A stretch of DNA of 64,000 bases from Sutcliffiella horikoshii. Its GTDB lineage: Bacteria; Bacillota; Bacilli; Bacillales; Bacillaceae_I. Of this stretch, positions 9,126 through 18,286 are shown piece after piece. Where the stretch lies: contig NZ_JAIVKY010000007.1 in the NCBI RefSeq assembly GCF_020524325.1, positions 434,001 through 498,000 of the forward strand, written 5' to 3'. How positions within the stretch are numbered: position 1 is the stretch's first letter; each line of letters begins with the position of its first letter. A program made the position numbers and the translations under genes. The notes under the pieces are model-generated. The model did no database searches and was not told the DNA's origin. It worked only from the letters and a program-made list of their open reading frames with translations.

Positions 9126-10143
9126 CAAGAAAATATTAGTTACTGGTGGGGCAGGGTTTATTGGTGGAAACTTTGTTCAATATATGGTGAATAAATACCC
9201 CAATTATGACATCTATAACCTTGACCTATTAACGTATGCAGGGGATTTATCAAAACATAAATCAATTGAACAAGAAAAAAATTACCATTTTATCAAAGCT
9301 GACATAACAGATAGAAATGAAGTTTTCGCTATTTTTGAAAGAGAGAAATTTGATTATGTGGCTCATTTCGCAGCCGAAAGCCATGTGGATCGATCTATCA
9401 CCGAACCGGAAATATTTATAAAAACAAATGTTTTAGGCACTCAAGTCTTATTGGACGCATCTAAAGAATTCAATATAAAGAAATTTGTACATGTTTCCAC
9501 AGATGAAGTATACGGAGAATTAGACTTTGATCCAGAAACCTTCTTTACAGAAGAAACCCCTTTACAACCTAATAGTCCATATAGTGCTAGTAAGGCTTCA
9601 TCTGACTTATTGGTTCGTGCTTATCATGAAACCTTTAACTTGCCAATGAATATTACAAGATGTTCTAATAACTATGGTCCTTTTCACTTTCCAGAAAAGT
9701 TAATTCCTTTGACCATTTCAAGAGTTTTAAACGACCAAAAAATCCCAGTTTATGGTGATGGGAAAAACATTCGTGACTGGTTACATGTAACTGACCACTG
9801 TGCGGCAATTGATTTAGTAATGCATGAAGGGGCGAACGGGGAGGTATATAATGTTGGAGGTCACAACGAACGAACAAACTTAGAAGTAGTTAAAACAATT
9901 ATTAATACACTAGAAAAATCTGTCGACTTAATTGAGTTTGTAACAGACAGATTAGGTCATGATAAAAGATATGCAATTGATCCCACCAAGCTGGAGAAAC
10001 TTGGTTGGGAACCTACCTATAATTTTGAAACAGGTATTGCCCAAACTATTCAATGGTATATGGATAATAAGGAATGGTGGGAACAGATACTTAGTGGAGA
10101 TTATAAAAAATATTTTGAGAAGCAATATACTTTTGAGAAATAA
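9118..10143 (+). CDS. rfbB: dTDP-glucose 4,6-dehydratase RmlB
   Basis: Extended short-chain dehydrogenase of 341 residues that converts dTDP-glucose to dTDP-4-keto-6-deoxyglucose, step two of rhamnose synthesis. Motifs: ILVTGGAGFIGGNF for NAD binding, HFAAESHVDRSI, STDEVYGEL with the catalytic Asp/Glu, SPYSASKAS (Tyr-X3-Lys), and NNYGPFHFPEKLIP. The ATG at 9118, 7 bases after GAGGTG, is chosen over one at 9103 that lies inside the rmlD coding region without its own ribosome site. Fourth gene of the rmlACDB set, order A-C-D-B. Confidence 0.95.
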   Translation: MSNKKILVTGGAGFIGGNFVQYMVNKYPNYDIYNLDLLTYAGDLSKHKSIEQEKNYHFIKADITDRNEVFAIFEREKFDYVAHFAAESHVDRSITEPEIFIKTNVLGTQVLLDASKEFNIKKFVHVSTDEVYGELDFDPETFFTEETPLQPNSPYSASKASSDLLVRAYHETFNLPMNITRCSNNYGPFHFPEKLIPLTISRVLNDQKIPVYGDGKNIRDWLHVTDHCAAIDLVMHEGANGEVYNVGGHNERTNLEVVKTIINTLEKSVDLIEFVTDRLGHDKRYAIDPTKLEKLGWEPTYNFETGIAQTIQWYMDNKEWWEQILSGDYKKYFEKQYTFEK

Positions 10144-10145
10144 TG

Positions 10146-10175
10146 AAATAGCCCTCAATTTGATGAGGGCTATTT
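10146..10175 (+). terminator. Terminator after rmlB
   Basis: Perfect 11-bp stem AAATAGCCCTC (10146-10156) with GAGGGCTATTT (10165-10175) and an 8-base loop, three bases after the rmlB stop. The T-run is short, so readthrough into the following peptidase gene, whose ribosome site begins at 10191, is possible. Confidence 0.75.
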
Positions 10176-10204
10176 ATCATATAAAATACCAGGGGAGAAG
10201 TACA

Positions 10205-13183
10205 TTGAAAAAAACTATCATACTGTTAAGTGTTCTTGTTTTAATGTTTCCAAGTTTCTCGCAAGCTATATCTGGCAATAAATATAATGAAAGTATAGAA
10301 GAGAGTATTAAAGTGAACGAGGAACATTCAGAGAAGTTAAATGAAACAGATGTTTCTGAAGAATCTAATGAAGTAGACGTATCCATAGAAAATCAAGATT
10401 TAGGGAATGAAGAATTAAATCAAGAATTTAAAAAGACTAACGAAGATTCGACACCTGAAACTCAGGAAGAACACCAAGAAAAAGAAATGATAACGACACA
10501 CGAGGTCAAACTTACATCTTTAACAGCTGACGAATATTATCAACTTGCTATTAACCAATCGTCCTATTCTGCTACTCTAGAAGCCTTCATTAAGGGATTC
10601 AAAATGTATCCAGATGATGAAAGGTTTACTCAAGGAATTAACGAAAGTGCTCGTTCCTTATTAGATTGGGCATCTGTCAAACAACAGGTTCAGTCTAGTG
10701 TGCAAACTGCACGTGTGAGATATGAGTTCATTTTAACCGCTCCAGTATTAAATGAGACTATTACAAAAGAAACAAAATATAAATTGAATTACGCTAGACT
10801 CGGGGAAACTATCTATTCCCCAAATAGGTTGTATGACATGGCAAAAAATGAAAAAAATGTATCCCCTCGTTTTTCTTATTTTGTAGAAGGATATAATCTA
10901 TATCCTTTGGATCAAAGGTTTAGTGAGGGAATTGAATCGAGTTCAAAAGATTTGGTAGACTGGGCAACTATCCAGCACTCATTAGGAAATATAGATTCAG
11001 CTATAGTTAGATATGATTTATTACTATCCTCGCCGTTTCTTGATAAAAAACTTAAAGAGGAAGTTGAATTAAAATTCGAAATGGCAATGCAAGGGAAAAG
11101 AATGGATTCTTCAGATAAATATGTTCAGATTGCAGATAATGAGCAGAACTCTTCTGCTAAGCTCAATGCATATATTGAGGGATACAAGTTCTATCCCAGA
11201 GATCAACATATTATTAATGGAATTTATTTAAGTTCCGAGTCTTTATTTAATTGGGCAAGTAGCCAGCATGAATTGGGTAATATAGATACAGCCAGAGTAA
11301 GATATGAATTAATCCTGACAGCACCATTGCTCTCACAAGATGTGAGACAAGATTCTGAAAAAAATTTAAAACTAGCACGGGAAGGAATCATCATTGTAAA
11401 TCCAGATACACTTTTTTTAAAAGCGAAAAATGAACAAAATTCTTCAGCAAAACTAAAAGCGTTTATTAAAGGGTATAACTCTTTTCCGGATGATCAACGT
11501 TTTATTGATGGGATTAATTCTAGTGCAAGAAGTTTATTGGACTGGGCTACTAAGAAACATGCTGAAGGAAATATCGATTCTGCTAGAGTAAGATACGAAC
11601 TGATAATATCTGCGCCAATGTTAAAAAACGCTACCAAGAATGAAACAGAAATTAAATTGGAGTATGTAATGCAAAATAAAGCATTACCTTCCATTAATAA
11701 AATTATAAAAGATGCAGATTCGGAAGTTAATTCTTCAGCGAAACTAAATACTTACATAACCGGATTATTACTTTATCCAAATAATGAAAGCTTAAAAGTT
11801 GGCTTAAATTCAAGTGCCAGAGAACTGTTGAACTGGGCAACAATAAAACACTCAGAAGGAAATTTAATTACTGCGAAATTACGATATGAATTAATACTTA
11901 CTTCAAAGGGTTTAAATAGCTTTATAGAGTCAGAAACAGAGACTAGACTTCAACTTGCTGATAAAGGAGTTTTATTACCGACTGCTAACAAGCTTTTTGA
12001 GATAGCCACTAATGAAACAACATCTTCTGGAAAATTAATGAAATTTGAGGAAGGGTTAAAGTTTTATCCTACTGATAAAAGATTAATAGATGGGATAAAC
12101 GAGACAGCACTATCTTTATTTAATTGGACTGTTAAACAGCATCAAGTTGGTGATTTTGACACGGCTATTCATAGGTATAATTTGATAATTAGCAGACAGG
12201 GCATTAAAAGTAGCATTTTAAGAAGTGTAAAAAGTAATCTAGCATTGGCCAACAAAGGTTTGAAACCTATAACAATTGAGAGAATAGTGAATGCGAAGGT
12301 TCAGAATTATACCCATGCTCAAATGCAAAATGATATTAATAAGTTAGAATTAATGTACCCTGGATTAATTAGTCAAGAAGTAATAGGTAAATCGTTAGAT
12401 GGTAAAAATATTATTGCCGTTAAATTAGGTAATGGAAAAACAGAAGTTCTTTTTAACGGGTCAGCTCATGCCAGAGAACATATGACAACAAATTTATTAA
12501 TGAAAATGATAGATGAATACGCATATGCTTTTAGCAAAAATCTGTATTTTGATGGTTTTAATGTTAGAGAGGTTTTAAATCGGACAACAATATGGTTTAT
12601 TCCTATGACGAATCCTGACGGAGTAACACTAGTGCAATTAGGTCCAGATTCACTCGGAAGTAATGTATCAAAAAAAGCTATTGAAATAAATGGTGGAAGT
12701 AAAAACTTTACTAGTTGGAAAGCGAATGCAAGAGGTGTAGATCTTAATCGAAACTACCCAACAATGTGGAGAACGGTTTCAAATAATCCAGGGCGACCGA
12801 GTGAAAGTCATTATAAAGGCCCTGTACCGTTAAGTGAACCAGAATCTCAAACTATATATAAATTCATCCTATCCAAAAACTTTAAAACCTTAGTAGACTA
12901 TCATTCTTCAGGTGAAGTTTTGTATGCAAGATTGCCAGGTCACATAGAAAATCTTGTCTCGAGGAAAACAGGATATTCAATTATTGATGAAACAAACTTT
13001 ACAAGTGGGGGGGATTTGCCAACATGGTTCACGCTTGAACTTGGAATGCCGGGACTCACCCCTGAAATATCTCACTATGTAGGCTCAAGACCTGTACCTT
13101 TATCAAATTGGGACTCAATTTGGAAGAAAAATAATTCAGTTGGTTTAATTGTTGCTGACGAAGCTTACAGAAATCGAAGATGA
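10205..13183 (+). CDS. Secreted M14-family zinc peptidase with six copies of a ~97-residue repeat
   Basis: Predicted 992-residue exported protein. Residues 1-22 form a signal peptide (KK, hydrophobic core, cut near SQA). Residues 23-106 are acidic, low complexity. Residues 107-689 are six tandem repeats of about 97 residues (core: YPxDxRFxxGINxSARxLLDWA, then GNIDSARVRYELIL). Residues about 700-985 are an M14 carboxypeptidase domain with complete zinc site: His755 and Glu758 (HARE), His900 (DYHSS), the substrate motif Asn848-Arg849, and catalytic Glu954 (TPEIS). This resembles M14 enzymes that cleave gamma-D-Glu-diaminopimelate bonds in wall peptides, but specificity is inference. The frame is open from 9959 inside rmlB; TTG at 10205, 7 bases after AGGGGAG, gives the signal peptide. 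The same repeat occurs in the glucosaminidase downstream. Confidence 0.85.
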   Translation: MKKTIILLSVLVLMFPSFSQAISGNKYNESIEESIKVNEEHSEKLNETDVSEESNEVDVSIENQDLGNEELNQEFKKTNEDSTPETQEEHQEKEMITTHEVKLTSLTADEYYQLAINQSSYSATLEAFIKGFKMYPDDERFTQGINESARSLLDWASVKQQVQSSVQTARVRYEFILTAPVLNETITKETKYKLNYARLGETIYSPNRLYDMAKNEKNVSPRFSYFVEGYNLYPLDQRFSEGIESSSKDLVDWATIQHSLGNIDSAIVRYDLLLSSPFLDKKLKEEVELKFEMAMQGKRMDSSDKYVQIADNEQNSSAKLNAYIEGYKFYPRDQHIINGIYLSSESLFNWASSQHELGNIDTARVRYELILTAPLLSQDVRQDSEKNLKLAREGIIIVNPDTLFLKAKNEQNSSAKLKAFIKGYNSFPDDQRFIDGINSSARSLLDWATKKHAEGNIDSARVRYELIISAPMLKNATKNETEIKLEYVMQNKALPSINKIIKDADSEVNSSAKLNTYITGLLLYPNNESLKVGLNSSARELLNWATIKHSEGNLITAKLRYELILTSKGLNSFIESETETRLQLADKGVLLPTANKLFEIATNETTSSGKLMKFEEGLKFYPTDKRLIDGINETALSLFNWTVKQHQVGDFDTAIHRYNLIISRQGIKSSILRSVKSNLALANKGLKPITIERIVNAKVQNYTHAQMQNDINKLELMYPGLISQEVIGKSLDGKNIIAVKLGNGKTEVLFNGSAHAREHMTTNLLMKMIDEYAYAFSKNLYFDGFNVREVLNRTTIWFIPMTNPDGVTLVQLGPDSLGSNVSKKAIEINGGSKNFTSWKANARGVDLNRNYPTMWRTVSNNPGRPSESHYKGPVPLSEPESQTIYKFILSKNFKTLVDYHSSGEVLYARLPGHIENLVSRKTGYSIIDETNFTSGGDLPTWFTLELGMPGLTPEISHYVGSRPVPLSNWDSIWKKNNSVGLIVADEAYRNRR
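10523..12271 (+). repeat. Six tandem ~97-codon repeats in the M14 peptidase gene
   Basis: The 1749 bases encode six units of about 97 residues. Each starts with a short linker and a helix (xxxxAxNExNxSAKLxAYIEG), continues with YPxDxRFxxGI, a second helix with SSARSLLDWA, then HxxGNIDSARVRYELIL and a closing charged helix. The alternating helices resemble tetratricopeptide-type repeats. Units are diverged at DNA level, so they are not a recent expansion. Confidence 0.85.
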
Positions 13184-13247
13184 AATTAATTGATTAAAAT
13201 AGTTTTACCACCTTTGTTCTAAAGCATCTCCTTATAAGATTAGACCT

Positions 13248-13278
13248 TTAGGGTGAAGAGAATCTATCTTCACCCTAA
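13248..13278 (+). terminator. Probable terminator after the M14 peptidase gene
   Basis: Perfect 12-bp inverted repeat TTAGGGTGAAGA (13248-13259) and TCTTCACCCTAA (13267-13278), loop of 7. The following bases TTAGGTTTATG are T-rich but not a clean T-run, so termination efficiency is uncertain. Confidence 0.6.
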
Positions 13279-13547
13279 TTAGGTTTATGTTATGAAAATT
13301 GAAAATATGAGCCAGCTATATCTTCTCCTTTCCAAGATAATACACATATTCCGATTATCCGTGAATTCCTCATTCATCAAATCCCCATTTAAATTGCAAA
13401 ATATTAGTAACAAAAATCGAAATGATAATATATATCACTAAAATTTTTTTAGGTAATACATATTATCATGTCAAAAAATGAAAATTCATGATTTTTTTCG
13501 GCTTAAATGTGCTAATATGACTATTGAATTAAAAAGGAGGATATATA

Positions 13548-13610
13548 ATGAAAAGAACAAAATATACAAAATATATCAGTGATTATTCATATGGACGGAA
13601 TAATGTTTAA
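13548..13610 (+). CDS. Possible 20-residue leader peptide or gene remnant
   Basis: ATG at 13548 follows AAAAAGGAGG (13531-13540) with a 7-base gap, one of the best ribosome sites in the window, and is preceded by an extended -10 element at 13510-13518. The peptide MKRTKYTKYISDYSYGRNNV is short, basic and Tyr-rich, with no hydrophobic segment. No function recognised. It could be a leader peptide for the glucosaminidase gene 171 bases downstream, or the surviving 5' end of a decayed gene. Confidence 0.35.
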   Translation: MKRTKYTKYISDYSYGRNNV

Positions 13611-13781
13611 AGATGAAAAAAACCTTATATGGGGTATTTTTAACTATTTACTACACATGTAAGTTATTCTATTATTATAGATGATATTGTAATTTTATAG
13701 GTGAATCTAACGAAATTTGTTAAAAAATAAGATTGATATACATAGAGAAATCTTATTCAAAAATTTTAGGGGGAAAAATTC

Positions 13782-16700
13782 TTGAGAAAATTTTTAGCGT
13801 GTTTGTTAGTTTTTAGTGTCATGCCTTATCCTGTTCATATTTCTGCAAATGAGGAAATACAGGGATTAAGTGGTGATAGAATCACTAACCAACAGACGCA
13901 AGTAGATGATGCCAAACTATTGCATTTTCCCGGCGAAATGATAGAAAAAAAGGGGTCATATATATCAGAACAGTCATATATGAATAATTTGGGCTCTAAA
14001 TACCCCGATAGTGCCGACGGATGGTTGTCATATGCAAACAGTCAAACTACATCATCTGCTATGCTTACTGCCTATATTGAAGGATATAATAAATTCCCTT
14101 CGGATAATAGATTTGTCGAAGGTATTAACACTAGTGCGAGATCCCTGCTAAATTGGGCAAGTGATAGACATCGGGAAGGGAAATTTGATACTGCAAGAGT
14201 TCGTTATGAATTTATTTTAACAGCACCAAACTTGAATTCTCATATAAGTGATGAAGCAGCAGTGAAACTGGAGTTCGCACGAAATGAAAAAATCCTCCTA
14301 TTAGCAAATGACTTATATAAAATAGCTACTTCTACACTTTCTTTAACACCTCGACTTGAATACTTCATTGATGGATACCGATTATATTCACAAGATGCTA
14401 GATTCGAAGAGGGAATTAATCAAACTGCTAGAGAACTCTTAGAGTGGGCCAGTACACGTCATAAAGAAGGGAATCTAGGTTCTGCAAAAATCAGGTATGA
14501 TTTAATTTTATCTTCTCCAAAACTTGATCCCTTAATATTTGAAGAAACAAGTACAAAACGCGAATTTGTTATTGAAGGTAAGGTGTTAAAATCTGCTGAT
14601 GAATATTATAATCTAGCATTAAATGAAAGTAATTTATCTCCTAGGTTAGAGACATTTATAGATGGCCACAAACTTTATCCTGATGATAAAAGGTTCGAAA
14701 ATGGAATTAATGAAACTTCGCGCTTATTATTAGACTGGGCTACAGTTAGGCATATTGATGGTAATTTTGGATCAGCGATACTAAGATACGATCTAATCTT
14801 ATCCTCTCCAATACTTTCAACTATTATTAAGTCTGAAACTGAAAATAAAAGAGAATATGCAGTACTTGAAAAAAGGTTAAAAACAGCAGATGAAATGTAT
14901 GAGGATGCAAACAAGGAAACGAATGTTTCTCCAAGATTTGAAGCATTTGTTGAAGGATATAAATTTTATCAAAACGACACCAGATTTGAACAGGGGATTA
15001 ATTCAAGTGCACGGTTGTTGTTAGATTGGGCTTCTGGAAAACACCGAGAAGGTAACATAGGTACAGCAATCCAAAGGTATGAATTAATATTAAGTGGCCC
15101 GACTTTAAAAGACTCTATAAGAATAGAGACCGAAAATAAATTAGGATTGGCCCAAAAAGGAGAAATTCTAAAAACCGCAAATCAACTTTATAGCGATGCA
15201 AGTAAGCAACAAAATTTAACTCCCAAATTAGAGGGTTATATAGAAGGATCTAAATTATATCCTTCAGATAACCGCTTTGAAGAGGGGATTAACAATGCAG
15301 CAGCTGAATTATTGATTTGGGCAGAAAATAGACATAATGAAGAGGAATATGGTTCGGCAATTTTGCGATATAACTTGATCCTTTCAGCACCAAAGTTAAA
15401 CGCCTCTGTAAAGAGCAAAACTTTGGAGTATATTGGATATGCTCAAAAGGGTAATCGAACTCCTAATTATTATTATATTGCTGCAATAAATGAAGAAAAC
15501 CTAACACCTAAACTAGAAATCTACATAGAAGGTGTTACTATCTATCCAAATGAAAATAGCTTGGTAGAAGGTATTAACTCAACTGCTTCATCTTTACTAA
15601 GCTGGGCAGAAATGCGTCATAACGCTGAAAATTTTGGTTCAGCTATCATTAGATATGAGTTGATTTTATCGTCTCCAAAATTAAATTTGTCACTATTGAA
15701 TAAAACACAAACTAATTTAGATTATGCTAGAAATAACAACTTATTACCGAATCATTTTTATGAAATAGCGGTTTCCACTCAAGGAGTTACACCTCGTTTT
15801 GAGAAATTTACAGAAGGATTTGCTTTATATCCTGGAGATAAGAAAATTGGTGAGGGACTAATAAAAAGTAGTCAAGAGCTCTTTGAATGGGCAAAAAACG
15901 AACATAAAAAAGGAAATTTTGCAACATCAATACACAGATATTCCTTAATAATTAATGCAAATGGAGTGCAAACAAGTTTAAAAGATGAAGTAGTTATTTT
16001 ATTAACTTTAGCACAGAAAAATTTAATTCCAGGTAGTGAACTAATAGAAAGAACGGAATATAACGTTACTATTAATGATGCCATTAATACACAAATGGGG
16101 TTAAGTACTCCTCCACAAACAGATAAGTATCGTAATGATCCTGGGTATGTGCATAGCTCTTTAGTTACAATAACAGAGCAGGGAGTAATTACAGGTAGTG
16201 TTGCTAACCTGCGAACTTCGCCGAACTTAGAGAACAGCTCAATTGCTATGGAAGTAAAGAATGGCACTGTTTTTAATATTATCAAGGAAGTAACAGGTGC
16301 AACATTTGACGGAAGTAATAAATGGTTCGAAATAAAATATGATAATAAAACGTTGTATGTTCATACTAAATTATCTAAAAAAGAAAAGTTAGCTACATTG
16401 AATAATAATTCAAATATTCGACAACATGCAGATGAAAAAAGTCATAGTTTTGGAATTGAAAAAAGCAATTCAGGTTTAACGATTATTGAGGAAGTAAATG
16501 GGACAACTGTTAGTGGAAGTAATAAATGGTACAAGATAAGTTATAATGCATGGCGTAATGCAACTATAAATGACGTGCTTTCTTATATTGACCCAGAAAA
16601 GAATGATAAATTTCAGCATCTGGTATTATCTAGTAGTGTTGGTGTGAATGAAAAACAAATTAACCATATATTAGCTAATAAAGGTATTTTAAATGGACAT

Positions 16701-17207
16701 GGACAATCCTTTATTGATGCAAGCAAAGAAAATGCAGTAAATGAAATATATTTAATTGCTCATGCATTACTTGAAACGGGACATGGTACCTCTCCGTTGG
16801 CAACTGGGGTAAGGGTTGGGGTCAATAGTAGCGGGAACCTTGAATTAGTAAATAGTAATAATGAAAGAAATTTAACAAATATTAAAACCACTTACAACAT
16901 GTTTGGAATCTATGCTTATGATCATGATGCATTAAGACAAGGTGCTTTTGGTGCTTATAGAGAAAAATGGTTCACGCCAGAAGCGGCGATAGTTGGTGGT
17001 GCTAAATTTATTGGTGAAGATTTTATTCATAATAGGTATCAGCAAAACACTCTTTATAAAATGAGATGGAACCCTGAGAGTCCAGGTAATAAACAATACG
17101 CAACAGATATAGGTTGGGCTGTTAAACAGATATCGACAATAAAGAACCTTTATAACCAACTAGAAAACCCGCAATTACATTTTGACATACCTAATTACAA
17201 AAAATAA
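13782..17207 (+). CDS. Secreted beta-N-acetylglucosaminidase with seven ~96-residue repeats and SH3-like domains
   Basis: Predicted 1141-residue exported autolysin. Residues 1-22 are a signal peptide (cut near HISANE). Residues 77-750 hold seven repeats homologous to those in the M14 protein upstream. Residues about 802-866 form a bacterial SH3 domain (GSVANLRTSPN, GSNKWFEIKY) and about 868-922 a second, more diverged one. Residues about 946-1126 are a LytD-type GH73 glucosaminidase: HALLETGHGTS with predicted catalytic Glu998, then YNMFGIYAYD and AIVGGAKFIGEDF. The enzyme should cut glycan strands of peptidoglycan. Starts with TTG, 7 bases after AGGGGGA. With the M14 gene it forms a pair of wall hydrolases inside the polymer locus; the shared repeat may bind a wall polymer (inference). 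Confidence 0.87.
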   Translation: MRKFLACLLVFSVMPYPVHISANEEIQGLSGDRITNQQTQVDDAKLLHFPGEMIEKKGSYISEQSYMNNLGSKYPDSADGWLSYANSQTTSSAMLTAYIEGYNKFPSDNRFVEGINTSARSLLNWASDRHREGKFDTARVRYEFILTAPNLNSHISDEAAVKLEFARNEKILLLANDLYKIATSTLSLTPRLEYFIDGYRLYSQDARFEEGINQTARELLEWASTRHKEGNLGSAKIRYDLILSSPKLDPLIFEETSTKREFVIEGKVLKSADEYYNLALNESNLSPRLETFIDGHKLYPDDKRFENGINETSRLLLDWATVRHIDGNFGSAILRYDLILSSPILSTIIKSETENKREYAVLEKRLKTADEMYEDANKETNVSPRFEAFVEGYKFYQNDTRFEQGINSSARLLLDWASGKHREGNIGTAIQRYELILSGPTLKDSIRIETENKLGLAQKGEILKTANQLYSDASKQQNLTPKLEGYIEGSKLYPSDNRFEEGINNAAAELLIWAENRHNEEEYGSAILRYNLILSAPKLNASVKSKTLEYIGYAQKGNRTPNYYYIAAINEENLTPKLEIYIEGVTIYPNENSLVEGINSTASSLLSWAEMRHNAENFGSAIIRYELILSSPKLNLSLLNKTQTNLDYARNNNLLPNHFYEIAVSTQGVTPRFEKFTEGFALYPGDKKIGEGLIKSSQELFEWAKNEHKKGNFATSIHRYSLIINANGVQTSLKDEVVILLTLAQKNLIPGSELIERTEYNVTINDAINTQMGLSTPPQTDKYRNDPGYVHSSLVTITEQGVITGSVANLRTSPNLENSSIAMEVKNGTVFNIIKEVTGATFDGSNKWFEIKYDNKTLYVHTKLSKKEKLATLNNNSNIRQHADEKSHSFGIEKSNSGLTIIEEVNGTTVSGSNKWYKISYNAWRNATINDVLSYIDPEKNDKFQHLVLSSSVGVNEKQINHILANKGILNGHGQSFIDASKENAVNEIYLIAHALLETGHGTSPLATGVRVGVNSSGNLELVNSNNERNLTNIKTTYNMFGIYAYDHDALRQGAFGAYREKWFTPEAAIVGGAKFIGEDFIHNRYQQNTLYKMRWNPESPGNKQYATDIGWAVKQISTIKNLYNQLENPQLHFDIPNYKK
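14010..16031 (+). repeat. Seven tandem ~96-codon repeats in the glucosaminidase gene
   Basis: The 2022 bases encode seven units with the same pattern as the repeats at 10523-12271: SxRLExFIxGxxLYPxDxRFEEGIN, SARxLLxWA, RHxEGNxGSAxxRYxLILSxPKL. Units 1-5 keep the core well; units 6 and 7 are more diverged. Together with the upstream gene the window encodes thirteen copies. Confidence 0.85.
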
Positions 17208-17208
17208 A

Positions 17209-17303
17209 TAGAAGAGGCTGTTTTATACTGTTATTGGTTTATCTATCATTAAGCACTTTGATAGATAAACCAATTACAATTTAGCAGCCTCTATTCCTTT
17301 TTA
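17209..17303 (+). terminator. Large two-part hairpin terminator after the glucosaminidase gene
   Basis: An outer stem (AGAGGCTG near 17213-17220 with CAGCCTCT near 17285-17292) encloses a perfect 16-bp inner stem (17233-17248 with 17259-17274). CCTTTTTAG follows. It lies just after the stop codon. The outer stem plus T-run is sufficient for termination; the inner stem makes the structure unusually long. Confidence 0.75.
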
Positions 17304-17494
17304 GTTTACATTTTTTTCTTGTTTGGAAATTGTATAAAAAGCTTGCTAGTTAATGCAATGAGTTATATTGTAATTAAGGTTGGATTTATTATATTATAAA
17401 AGGTATGTTGATTATTTTAACTATCTGAGAACAACGATATTAATAGTAAATTATGCTAAATTTAATTTTTGAGTAGGCGGTGTAGGAAAGTCTT

Positions 17495-18271
17495 ATGATG
17501 AAGTACTTGAAAGAAATACTTAAAAGAAAAGATTTGATAACATATCTTATTCGCTCAGGTCTGAAGGCTGAGCATAGAAATAGTTTCCTAGGTTATTTTT
17601 GGTGGTTACTAGACCCATTATTAAATGTGATGGTTTACTATTTTGTAGTAGCAATTGTTTTGGGGCAAGGTGGAGAGAATTACGGTGTTTATCTAGTTAT
17701 AGGTTTAGTTACATGGAGATGGATGAGTTCTAACATAAATGGTTCTTCTAAGGCCATTACGAGATACTCCTCAATTATTAACCAAGTGTATTTACCGAAG
17801 TCTATTTTTCCTTTGACTGTCTCAGGAACACAGCTTATTAATTTTTCGTTTGGGTTAATAGTAATAGCTTTATTCCTTCTATTTTTTGGGGTTGTACCTG
17901 GATGGCAAATTGTATTCCTACCAATAATAATCTTGATTCAATTTATGTTCCTTTTGGCGTTAAGCTTACTTATTTCATTCGTATGTGTTTTTGTAAGGGA
18001 TATAGATAATATTATCACACATATCGTGCGAATAATGTTCTATGCTTCCCCAATTATCTGGGAAGGAAGCAGGATTCCTGAAAAATATGAATGGGCGGTT
18101 ACTTTAAATCCAGTAGCACATATTGTGAATGCATACCGAGATATACTTATGTATCAAACCGTTCCTAACTTTTTTGCATTATTTGTAATTGCATTAGTAT
18201 CGATTGTTTCCATCATCATGTTGCTTAGTTACTATAGTAGGAATGAACATAAGATTATAAAGGCTTTATAA
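17495..18271 (+). CDS. ABC-2 type polysaccharide exporter, permease (TagG/Wzm-like)
   Basis: Integral membrane subunit of 258 residues with about six transmembrane helices. The N-terminus (KDLITYLIRSGLKAEHRNSFLGYFWWLLDP) is the classic start of TagG/Wzm/KpsM permeases. It should move an undecaprenyl-linked polymer across the membrane with the ATPase encoded next. AGGAAAG precedes two consecutive ATGs (17495, 17498); either may be used. A second copy of the house-keeping tagGH pair elsewhere in the genome is likely, since the neighbours here are specific to another polymer. Confidence 0.88.
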   Translation: MMKYLKEILKRKDLITYLIRSGLKAEHRNSFLGYFWWLLDPLLNVMVYYFVVAIVLGQGGENYGVYLVIGLVTWRWMSSNINGSSKAITRYSSIINQVYLPKSIFPLTVSGTQLINFSFGLIVIALFLLFFGVVPGWQIVFLPIIILIQFMFLLALSLLISFVCVFVRDIDNIITHIVRIMFYASPIIWEGSRIPEKYEWAVTLNPVAHIVNAYRDILMYQTVPNFFALFVIALVSIVSIIMLLSYYSRNEHKIIKAL

Positions 18272-18286
18272 AAATGAGGTAATTTT

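Larger units (their letters stand above)
13184..13781. other. 598-bp AT-rich intergenic region between the two repeat-protein genes
   Basis: Holds the probable terminator (13248-13278), an extended -10 sequence TGCTAATAT at 13510-13518 without a good -35, and a 20-codon ORF with a perfect ribosome site (13548-13610). Nothing else was recognised. It could contain the promoter and leader of the glucosaminidase gene, or remnants of a degraded gene. Confidence 0.5.

Noticed and set aside
9959-10204. Extension of the M14 peptidase reading frame upstream to 9959
   Set aside because: It lies inside rmlB, has no ribosome site, and would bury the signal peptide; TTG 10205 with AGGGGAG is the likely start.
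13613-13684. Second short ORF (23 codons) after the 20-codon ORF
   Set aside because: No ribosome site before its ATG and no conserved feature; at best a remnant.
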